Of a stretch of 64,000 bases of DNA, positions 15,839 through 22,484 are shown in pieces. This DNA is from Streptomyces sp. TLI_105 (GTDB lineage Bacteria > Actinomycetota > Actinomycetes > Streptomycetales > Streptomycetaceae): NCBI RefSeq assembly GCF_900105415.1, contig NZ_FNSM01000002.1, positions 186,001 through 250,000 of the forward strand, given 5' to 3'. A program made the translations under genes and the position numbers. Each line of letters starts with the position of its first letter. The stretch's first letter is position 1. The notes beneath the pieces were generated by a model. It saw nothing but the letters and a program-made list of their open reading frames with translations. It made no database searches and was not told the origin of the DNA.

Positions 15839-16588
15839 ATGCCCCGTATCCGTCCCGGCCGTGTCCGGACCAAGAACACCAACCGCCGTGAGCCGCTGCT
15901 GCTCAGCTCCATGTCCCCGCAGGACTTCAACGTCCGTCCGGGCGAGGTCCGCTCGATCGTCTGCCCCGACTGCCGCACCTGGCGCCGGATCATCGGCGAG
16001 ACCATCCTCAAGATCCGCCCCCACGGCCTAGACAAGGGGAAGGCCACGGAGGGCGAGAAGCGCCCCCTCTGCCCCGGCAGCGACCAGCTGGTGGACGTCG
16101 ACATCGACGTCCGGCGCTGGCAGGCCCGGCAGGACCGGCTGCTGCGCGACGCGATGCCGCAGGAGAACCGGCGCGCCGCCCGGCAGTTCTACAAGCCGAT
16201 CCCGGCCCCGGCTGCCCCGGTCTCCCGTATCCACGCGGGAGTCACGCAGGAGGCGGCCCGGCAGGCCTACCTCGACCACGTCGACGAGTGCGTGCAGTGC
16301 GGCACCGGCCAGCACTGCACGGACGGAGGCGACCTCGCCCACCGCTACGTCCTCGTGTGCAACGCGGAGCTCGCCCGCGAGAAGGCGAAGCCCATCGCCC
16401 GCAGGGCGCAGTGGGAGAAGACCGCGCCGGCGGTCCGCGACGCCGACACCCGCCGCGCCGACATCCTTGCCGGCAGTGCCCCGGCCGAGGGCCCCGACGT
16501 CCCGCTCGCGCCGGTCGACGAGAAGACCTTCGCCCGGCGGCAGGCCGAGCTCGGCCGCCAGTACGCGGCCCGTACCGCGACCGCCTGA
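15839..16588 (+). CDS. conserved plasmid protein with cysteine clusters, unknown function
   Basis: 249 residues from ATG 15839, preceded by CAGGAGGA. N-terminal VCPDCRTWRRIIG and LCPGSDQLVDVDI form a possible zinc ribbon, and a second set, CVQCGTGQHC with H-R, lies near residue 150-170. The ends are basic and Ala/Arg-rich. It resembles small DNA- or RNA-binding plasmid proteins but I recognise no named family. It is the first gene of the rightward cluster and is followed by a strong hairpin. Confidence 0.6.
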   Translation: MPRIRPGRVRTKNTNRREPLLLSSMSPQDFNVRPGEVRSIVCPDCRTWRRIIGETILKIRPHGLDKGKATEGEKRPLCPGSDQLVDVDIDVRRWQARQDRLLRDAMPQENRRAARQFYKPIPAPAAPVSRIHAGVTQEAARQAYLDHVDECVQCGTGQHCTDGGDLAHRYVLVCNAELAREKAKPIARRAQWEKTAPAVRDADTRRADILAGSAPAEGPDVPLAPVDEKTFARRQAELGRQYAARTATA

Positions 16589-16605
16589 CCCGCACAACCG
16601 ACAAC

Positions 16606-16652
16606 GGCCCCGGCTCTGGCTCCCGCTTCGCGCGGGGGACGGGGCCGGGGCC
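16606..16652 (+). terminator. hairpin after first cluster gene
   Basis: GGCCCCGGC (16606-16614) pairs with GCCGGGGCC (16644-16652), with a secondary CCCGC/GCGGG stem inside. No U-run follows, so it may attenuate rather than stop transcription. Confidence 0.55.
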
Positions 16653-16694
16653 TTCTGCTCCCGTCCTACCCGACTCACCGCACCTGGAGGCCCG

Positions 16695-17111
16695 ATGCCC
16701 GCCACCTCGACCCTGACGAACCGCCGGCCCGGCACCACCGGCGAGGTGTTCGACGCCGAGACGCTCGCGCTCCTGGACGAGCTCGACGTCCCGCTCGACG
16801 ACTTCGACGTCGACCTCGACGTCGCCTTCGGTACGCCGCTGGAGATGTACGAGCCCGCGGGCACCGACCGGGAGCTGCGCCGGTACGCGGCCGCGGTCCT
16901 GACCGTCCCGCCCGACCGCCGCCACGAGCTCGCCCTCGCGTACGGCGCCGAGATCGCCGCCCGCGTGGATGCCGGCCGCGACATCCTCGCCGCCGACCCG
17001 GCCATCACCGCCCGCGTCCGCGAGCGCCTGGTCGACGTCCTGCTCCCCTACGCCGGCCGCCTGCGCCGGACGATCCGCTCCGGATGCCGCCCGGAGTACG
17101 CCGCAGCCTGA
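16695..17111 (+). CDS. hypothetical acidic protein
   Basis: 138 residues from ATG 16695, which follows CTGGAGG. The N-terminal half is very acidic (LLDELDVPLDDFDVDLDVAF) and the C-terminal half is helical and basic (RVRERLVDVLLPYAGRLRRTI). No family recognised. It lies between two hairpin-bearing spacers in the transfer cluster, in the same orientation. Confidence 0.55.
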   Translation: MPATSTLTNRRPGTTGEVFDAETLALLDELDVPLDDFDVDLDVAFGTPLEMYEPAGTDRELRRYAAAVLTVPPDRRHELALAYGAEIAARVDAGRDILAADPAITARVRERLVDVLLPYAGRLRRTIRSGCRPEYAAA

Positions 17112-17265
17112 GCCGCCCCTCTCGAACGGACGCCCACGATCACCGGCCACCCCTACTGCACCGAGGGGTGGCCGCTGGTCGTGGCCGGTCGTACGACCCG
17201 CCAAAACAACGACAGCCCCGGGGATTGCGCCCCCGAGGCCGTCCAGGACCTGAGTGGAGGACCTG

Positions 17266-17349
17266 ATGCAGAACAGCATCGCACAGCACCCGACCGACTC
17301 CGACACGGACATGGACGAGGCCCTGCGCCGCGTCCGCTCGGGGAAGTGA
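17266..17349 (+). CDS. 27-residue leader-like peptide
   Basis: ATG 17266 follows GTGGAGGACCTG and encodes 27 residues (start MQNSIAQHP, end RRVRSGK) ending at TGA 17347-17349, a few bases before the WhiB-like gene. Good ribosome site and coupling favour translation, perhaps as a leader for the WhiB gene, but nothing else supports a function. Confidence 0.4.
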   Translation: MQNSIAQHPTDSDTDMDEALRRVRSGK

Positions 17350-17354
17350 CCGCC

Positions 17355-17618
17355 ATGGACTGGCGCCACAACGCGGTCTGCCGCGAAGAAGACCCTGACC
17401 TGTTCTTCCCCATCGGCAACACCGGCCCCGCCCTGCTGCAGATCAAGGAAGCCAAGGCTGTCTGCTGCCGCTGCCCCGTCATGGAGGCGTGCCTGCGGTG
17501 GGCGCTGGAGTCCGGGCAGGACGACGGTGTCTGGGGCGGGCTGTCGGAGGACGAGCGCCGCGCCATGAAGCGCCGCGCCCGCCAGCAGTCCCCGAGCGGA
17601 CAGGCGGTGTCGGCATGA
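17355..17618 (+). CDS. WhiB-like iron-sulfur transcription regulator
   Basis: 87 residues with the four cysteines of a WhiB [4Fe-4S] site: C9, then C37, C40 and C46 within KAVCCRCPVMEAC, followed by the GVWGG turn and the basic tail RRAMKRRARQ. WhiB-like proteins bind sigma factor region 4 and control development or stress genes. Plasmid-borne copies are frequent in Streptomyces. ATG 17355 gives the usual MDWRHNAVC start; GTG 17346 is possible. The stop overlaps the ATG of the next small gene. Confidence 0.9.
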   Translation: MDWRHNAVCREEDPDLFFPIGNTGPALLQIKEAKAVCCRCPVMEACLRWALESGQDDGVWGGLSEDERRAMKRRARQQSPSGQAVSA

Positions 17619-17716
17619 GTTCCTGCCTGGCCAGGCTGACCGCGGTTCTGCGTCACCTGTGGCAGTGCTCCAACTGCGGCTGCTGGTCGGAAAGCCAGAA
17701 CTGCCCGTTCTGCTGA
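17615..17716 (+). CDS. 33-residue CxxC protein
   Basis: ATGA overlap with the WhiB-like gene. It encodes a tiny protein with CSNCGC and CPFC, two CxxC pairs ten residues apart, ending at the second cysteine. This looks like a minimal zinc knuckle. Translational coupling to WhiB and the paired cysteines suggest it is real. Function unknown. Confidence 0.5.
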   Translation: MSSCLARLTAVLRHLWQCSNCGCWSESQNCPFC

Positions 17717-17740
17717 GCCCTGATCGAAATCACAGGTGAA

Positions 17741-17923
17741 GTGACTGCCCGCCAGAACCCGCTCTACATCCGTTACATGGCCGCCGTCGACGAGTGGACC
17801 ACCCACGTCACCGACTGCTCGTGCCGGGTCGAGGCTCCGTACGAGGTGGGAGCGCCGCTGTTCGAGCGGTTCTCCCGCCTCCAGGACGCCTGGACCAACC
17901 ACCTCACCCAGCAGCGCCGCTGA
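17741..17923 (+). CDS. 60-residue hypothetical protein
   Basis: GTG 17741 start with AGGTGA upstream. The protein (YIRYMAAVDEWTTHVTDCSC ... FERFSRLQDAWTNHLTQQ) is helical with two nearby cysteines. No family recognised. It continues the set of very small genes around WhiB and ends before a hairpin GCCCCCGCC/GGCGGGGGC. Confidence 0.5.
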   Translation: MTARQNPLYIRYMAAVDEWTTHVTDCSCRVEAPYEVGAPLFERFSRLQDAWTNHLTQQRR

Positions 17924-17991
17924 GGCTCGCCTGTCTCTCCCGCCCCCGCCGCCCGGCGGGGGCGGTCCTTGTCTCCGAAGGAGAGAACCGC

Positions 17992-18537
17992 ATGACCAGC
18001 ACCATCACCACCGTGTTCACCGACGAGGTCCTCGCCCGGGCCGCCGGGCTCGTGAAGGACTCCTACCGGCCGGTGTGGACCGGCGCCTCGGGTGAGGAGT
18101 CGACCGGTGAGTCGGTCGCCCGTCACTTGGAGGCGGCCGTCGCCCTGCTGGAGACCGACGGCTGGACTCGCATGTCCAACTACGGCCCGGCCGTGAGCGC
18201 GGAGCTGCCCGCGATCGAGTCGATGAGCACGCAGGCCATGGTCCGCGAGGTGCTCCTCGCGGTCCGCGAGGAGACCGCCCCTGCCCCACGCACCTTGTCC
18301 GCGGCGCTGGACCACGCGGCGCGCGGCGGGGATGGCGATGCTGACACCCGCGACGTCGCGTACGAGGTGCTGACCCTGGTGGTCCGTGCACTGACCGGTC
18401 ACGACCAGGCCCGCGCCACGGCGTGGGCGGAGCGCCTGCACCGCACCCGTGAGGACGTCACCGCTCTGCTGGCCGCCGGCGCCCGCTTCGCCCGCGCCTA
18501 CGGGCCCGGCGCCGCCGAGGCGGACCAGGCCGCCTGA
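17992..18537 (+). CDS. hypothetical helical protein
   Basis: 181 residues from ATG 17992, preceded by GAAGGAGAGAACC. Predominantly helical: VARHLEAAVALLETDGWTR, AMVREVLLAVREETAP, VAYEVLTLVVRALTG, RTREDVTALLAAGARFARAYG. The LLETDGW segment slightly resembles DUF6197 proteins, but I would not assign it. No signal peptide or membrane segment. Part of the transfer cluster. Confidence 0.6.
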   Translation: MTSTITTVFTDEVLARAAGLVKDSYRPVWTGASGEESTGESVARHLEAAVALLETDGWTRMSNYGPAVSAELPAIESMSTQAMVREVLLAVREETAPAPRTLSAALDHAARGGDGDADTRDVAYEVLTLVVRALTGHDQARATAWAERLHRTREDVTALLAAGARFARAYGPGAAEADQAA

Positions 18538-18572
18538 CCTGCCGCCTTTTGCGCTCTCCCCGAGTTGCCTGT

Positions 18573-18599
18573 CGTCCCTCGCCCGCCCGGCGAGGGACG
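18573..18599 (+). terminator. intergenic hairpin in 18538-18782
   Basis: CGTCCCTCGCC pairs with GGCGAGGGACG over a 5-nt loop. The same 245-bp gap has further inverted words (TCCCGTCCGGCGGGA, GCCCGCCAGGCGGGC, CCCGGGCAGGAGCCCGGG), so it is a chain of hairpins with no gene. Confidence 0.55.
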
Positions 18600-18782
18600 G
18601 CGGGGAGCACCGGGGCCCGCCCCGCACCTCGCTCCGCCGTCTCCCGTCCGGCGGGAGCCCGAACGAAGCTCCCACCCGCCCGACCGCACCCGCCCTCTCC
18701 GGTTGCCCGCCAGGCGGGCCGCCGGTTTCGCCGTACCGCCGTGCCCGGGCAGGAGCCCGGGCCGACTTCATGGAGGACCGCG

Positions 18783-19610
18783 ATGACCCGCACGATCCCG
18801 CTCCTGCACCCGCTCGACGACCACGGCCGCCTGCCGCGCCGGCCGCTCGACGAGACCAGCCGCCTCCCCCAGGACGTCCGGGAGGCCGCCGACGCGCTCG
18901 CGGCCGCGGCCGCGAAGCCGCAGCTGTCTCCGGCCGCCGACATCGCCCGCCACTGCCACCCCCACTACCTGCGGGCCGAGCCCACCGCGTTCGGCACCGT
19001 CACCTTCTACTTCCGGGCCTTCACCGGCCGCGAGAGCCGGCCGGAGATGCCGCGCGAGGCGTGGGACGACCCGGCGCTGACCTGGAAGCAGAAGTGCGAG
19101 CTGGACAGCCAGTACACCGTGGCCCAGTCACTGTGGTCGCAGGGCCGGCTGCGGATCCAGGCCGCCCCAGTCCTGCGCCGGGCCGCCCCGCTCTGGCAGG
19201 CGTGGACCACCGCCCAGAGCGAGCTGCGCGAGGCGTTCGAGGTGTTCCGCCACACCTCCGACGGCATGTGGCGCGCGCAGCTGCTCCGGCTCACCGACGC
19301 CGAGCGGGCCGCGCTCGACGCGGCCCGGGCGTGGGACGCGGTCGCCGAGGAGCTGTCCCTGCTCGCCGCCGAACAGCGCCGCGACGCGGGCGAGGAGCAC
19401 GAGCTCGAGCTCGAGACGGTCGCCCGGGAGCTCGGCCTGGACGCCTCGGACTGGGTCATCCGCTGGCCCGACGACTACACGCCCCGCGCCTACTCCTGGC
19501 CGCACCAGACCCCACTGGTCCGCGCGCTCACCGCCGAGATCGAGCAGCAGCGCGAGCGCCTGATGGAGGTCGCCCGCCTGGTCGGCGACCACGAGCCCAC
19601 ACCGGCCTGA
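18783..19610 (+). CDS. hypothetical protein, helical
   Basis: 275 residues from ATG 18783, preceded by GGAGGACCGCG. It contains HCHPHYL near residue 57-63 and long charged helices (LTDAERAALDAARAWDAVAEEL, EEHELELETVARELG). No known family, signal or membrane segment is seen. It sits directly before the SpdB-like gene, and a hairpin lies in the gap. Likely a plasmid transfer accessory by position only. Confidence 0.6.
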   Translation: MTRTIPLLHPLDDHGRLPRRPLDETSRLPQDVREAADALAAAAAKPQLSPAADIARHCHPHYLRAEPTAFGTVTFYFRAFTGRESRPEMPREAWDDPALTWKQKCELDSQYTVAQSLWSQGRLRIQAAPVLRRAAPLWQAWTTAQSELREAFEVFRHTSDGMWRAQLLRLTDAERAALDAARAWDAVAEELSLLAAEQRRDAGEEHELELETVARELGLDASDWVIRWPDDYTPRAYSWPHQTPLVRALTAEIEQQRERLMEVARLVGDHEPTPA

Positions 19611-19664
19611 CCCCTTCCCCCTCTTCTGCCGGCCCACCCGGCACGACCGCTCAAGGAGCGCCTG

Positions 19665-21395
19665 ATGACCACCCATACGGACCTGGCCCGCCCCGCCGAC
19701 GGGGCGCCGGAGCACCACTCCGTCCCCGGCCCTGTGCCCGCTCCGGCTGCTGATGCTTCTGACGGGCACCCCTTCCCGTCCCTCGACGGGGCGCCCCCGT
19801 CCGGGTCCTCCCTGTCGTGGTCCCGGGGCGAGAAGTGGCTGCTGCGTTCCGGTATCGCTTCCGGCGTCGGCGTCGGCACTCTCGGCCTGGCCTCCTCCTA
19901 CAAGGCCCTGGAGGAGAAGGCCGCCAGGACGGCCGCCGAGGGTGGTTGGGGCTGGGGCGAGTACGCCTGGATGCTTCCCGTCGGTGTCGACCTGGGCATC
20001 TTGACCTTCTCCATCGTCAACCTGCTGCTGGTCAAGGCAGAAAAGCCGCTTGCCTGGGTCAAGTGGGTGCCGCGCGTGCTGACCGTCGTCACCATCGTCT
20101 TGAACTGGAACACCGGCGCGACGAGGGAGGGCAAGCTCGGGCATGCCGCGCTCGCCGCACTGTGGGTGGTGCTGTCCGAGATCGCCGCCCACCTGTACGC
20201 CGCGCACATCGGCCGATTGCGCAACCGGCGCCAGATGGAGCGGATCCGCTTCTCCCGCTGGTTCTACCAGCCGGTCAGCTCCGCCCGGGTCAACCGGCTG
20301 ATGAAGTCCTGGGAGATCACCTCCTACGAGGCGGCCCTGGAGCGCGACCGGCAGCTGATGGTCTACCGCTCCGGACTGCGCAAGGAGTACGGCCGGCTGT
20401 GGCGCTTCAAGGCCAGTGAAGAAAAGCTTCAGCCGCTGCGGCTCGCCGCCTACGGCATGACGGTCGAACAGGCCCTGGAAGAGCCCGACCGTCAGCAGGA
20501 CGCGCAGGACCTTCGAGAGCAGAAGCGCGACCTTCAACGGGCCCGGGCGGAGCTTCAGAAGATTGAAGCGGAGGCCCGGATCAAGGCGGCCGAGCTTCAG
20601 GCGGAGGCCGCCAAGGTTCGCGCCCAGGGCGACCTGGCCAAGGCCAGGGCGGAGGCGGATGCGTCGGCTTCAGTGGCGGTTCAGCAGTCTGAAGCCGACC
20701 TTCAGGTCCGTCGTGCGCAAGCCGAGGCCGAGGCGAGGCGCGTCAAGGCGGAGGCCGAGGCGAAGGTCCGCGAGCTGGAGGCCCAGGAGCAGACCCGGCA
20801 GGACGAGCTGATCCGCCAGCGGGAAAAGGACCAGCTCAACTGGGAGTCCGAGCGTGCCGAGCTGCTGGCCCGGCAGAAGGAGGACGAGCACCGCCGACAG
20901 CTTGAAGCCCGCCGTCTGGAGGCTGAAGTCGAGTTGAAGGAGAGCGCGGAGGCCGCGACGGCCCGCCGAGTGAAGCAGGAGGAGGACGCGCGGGCCGCCG
21001 AGCTGGAGAAGCGGGCCGCCGAAGCCCGCAAGGCGGCTGCTGAAGCCGACCGGAAGGCCAAGGAGAACCAGCAGAAGGAGCTCGAAGCGGAATCGGCGAT
21101 CAAGGCCGTCGAGCGCAAAGCCGCCGAGGACGCCGCTGCCACACAGGCGGCCCGGCTGAAGGCGGCGGCGGACGAGCTGAAGGCCGCCGAGCTGGAGGCT
21201 GAAGCCCGCCTGACCCCGGCTGAACGCGAAGCCCGGCAGATCGCCGACATGATCCGCGCCGAAGGCGTCAAGGCGATCACGCTGAGCCGGATCGAGGAGA
21301 TCTTCAACTTCTCCCAGGCCACCGCCTCCGGCCGCCGCAAGCGCGCCATCCAGCTCCTCCAGGAGGCCGGTGAGCTTCCCTCGGAGGTCGCCTGA
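19665..21395 (+). CDS. SpdB-like DUF2637 membrane protein with coiled coil and HTH end
   Basis: 576 residues from ATG 19665 with RBS AAGGAG. After a Pro-rich N-terminus, four membrane segments span about residues 60-180 (IASGVGVGTLGLASSY, WMLPVGVDLGILTFSIVNLLLV, VLTVVTIVLNW, LAALWVVLSEIAAHLYAAHI), matching DUF2637/SpdB plasmid-spread proteins. A very long Ala/Glu/Lys/Arg coiled coil fills about 270-500. The last 60 residues, VKAITLSRIEEIFNFSQATASGRRKRAIQLL, form a helix-turn-helix. The arrangement suggests a membrane-anchored rod presenting a DNA-binding end, fitting spread of plasmid DNA between hyphal compartments. Members usually stop soon after the membrane domain, so the length is unusual. 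Confidence 0.75.
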   Translation: MTTHTDLARPADGAPEHHSVPGPVPAPAADASDGHPFPSLDGAPPSGSSLSWSRGEKWLLRSGIASGVGVGTLGLASSYKALEEKAARTAAEGGWGWGEYAWMLPVGVDLGILTFSIVNLLLVKAEKPLAWVKWVPRVLTVVTIVLNWNTGATREGKLGHAALAALWVVLSEIAAHLYAAHIGRLRNRRQMERIRFSRWFYQPVSSARVNRLMKSWEITSYEAALERDRQLMVYRSGLRKEYGRLWRFKASEEKLQPLRLAAYGMTVEQALEEPDRQQDAQDLREQKRDLQRARAELQKIEAEARIKAAELQAEAAKVRAQGDLAKARAEADASASVAVQQSEADLQVRRAQAEAEARRVKAEAEAKVRELEAQEQTRQDELIRQREKDQLNWESERAELLARQKEDEHRRQLEARRLEAEVELKESAEAATARRVKQEEDARAAELEKRAAEARKAAAEADRKAKENQQKELEAESAIKAVERKAAEDAAATQAARLKAAADELKAAELEAEARLTPAEREARQIADMIRAEGVKAITLSRIEEIFNFSQATASGRRKRAIQLLQEAGELPSEVA

Positions 21396-21572
21396 CCTGC
21401 ATAAACGAGCCAGTTTCGACGGTTCCACCGGCCCCCGAGACGAAGCAAGCGCCTCGGGAGCACGGTGAAGGCGTCGAAACGCCGCCACCACCCTGCCACG
21501 GCCGCGCCCCGGAAAGAGGCGAAACCGCAGGCGAACACCCCCGGCTCACCCACCCTTTTGGAGGACGACCCC

Positions 21573-22091
21573 GTGAATCCCGAGCACCGTCCCGACGCGG
21601 CCCCGCAGGGCCGGCCGCCCGGGTACAACGCCCCCAACCCGCTGCAGGATGTGGCGGCCAGCGCGCCCGCGACCGCCCGCTACCTCGCGGACATCCAGCG
21701 GGTGGTGCGCGACACCGAGCGCCACCTGGCCACGCTGGCGGACGAGACCAGCGTCCACCTGCGCGGCACCCACCTTCAGGGCGACCGTTTCTGGCACGCC
21801 AAAAACCGTGCCCGGCCGGTGGAAAAGGCTCTGCGGAAGGTATTGAGGGACGCCAAGAACCTCGCCGCCGACCTCGAGGCCGCTGCCTACAGTCGTCACG
21901 CTTTCGACGAGAATTGCGCGAACACGGTGAAAGAGCGTAAGGAAAAGGAGTTGGAAAAGCAGCGGAAGAAGAATCCGCAGCAGATCCCGCCCATGCCCGC
22001 CGCCCCGCCCGGACTTCACAGCAAGCCGGAAAGCGGCTACGCTTCTCCCGTGTCGAACATTCACGACCTGCGAGGGCGTGAGTCGGCGTGA
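21573..22091 (+). CDS. hypothetical protein, coiled coil
   Basis: 172 residues from GTG 21573, chosen because TTGGAGG precedes it; the frame opens at 21465. A helical core (ARYLADIQRVVRDTERHLATLADE, ENCANTVKERKEKELEKQRKKN) is followed by a Pro-rich tail. Its stop overlaps the GTG of the next gene, indicating coupled translation. No family recognised. Confidence 0.6.
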   Translation: MNPEHRPDAAPQGRPPGYNAPNPLQDVAASAPATARYLADIQRVVRDTERHLATLADETSVHLRGTHLQGDRFWHAKNRARPVEKALRKVLRDAKNLAADLEAAAYSRHAFDENCANTVKERKEKELEKQRKKNPQQIPPMPAAPPGLHSKPESGYASPVSNIHDLRGRESA

Positions 22092-22330
22092 GCAATGCAA
22101 GCCGCCCGCTGACCCGGCACGAAATCAAAGCGCAGAATTCCCGCAACTACCTGCTCAAGCAGCGGACGGATTTCGTGGAAAAACACGGGGAAGACCTCGG
22201 CGCTTTCTACTTCCTCATCATGCTGCTGCAGACACACGGCAGGAAGATGCTGAAGCGAGGCGACGTGCAGGGACTGCGGCGACTGGCCCACGACCTGCAC
22301 GGCCTCTACGTGAAGCACACCCAGCAGTAG
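22088..22330 (+). CDS. 80-residue hypothetical protein
   Basis: GTG start overlaps the previous stop (GTGA). The sequence RHEIKAQNSRNYLLKQRTDFVEKHGEDLGAFYFLIMLL ... GDVQGLRRLAHDLHGLYVKH is helical and well formed with lower GC codons than its neighbours. Ends just before a strong hairpin. Function unknown. Confidence 0.6.
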   Translation: MSNASRPLTRHEIKAQNSRNYLLKQRTDFVEKHGEDLGAFYFLIMLLQTHGRKMLKRGDVQGLRRLAHDLHGLYVKHTQQ

Positions 22331-22349
22331 CACCCACCCGCACGACCTC

Positions 22350-22382
22350 GGAGGGGGCCGGCCACCACGGCCGGCCCCCTCC
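22350..22382 (+). terminator. 14-bp GC-rich hairpin
   Basis: GGAGGGGGCCGGCC and GGCCGGCCCCCTCC flank a 5-nt loop, a perfect stem after the coupled gene pair. No U-tract, as is common in Streptomyces terminators. Confidence 0.7.
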
Positions 22383-22484
22383 GGTGTGCTCCCAACGCCC
22401 AGGCGCCCACACGCCCGCACGCCCAGGCGCGCACACGCGTATACGCGAGGCGCCACGACCCTGTCAAGGAAGGAGCCCCACCCG

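Noticed and set aside
15522..16031. Plus-strand frame overlapping the start of the transfer cluster
   Set aside because: Out of frame with the cysteine-containing gene at 15839 and rich in Arg/Pro/Ser, as expected for a shadow frame.
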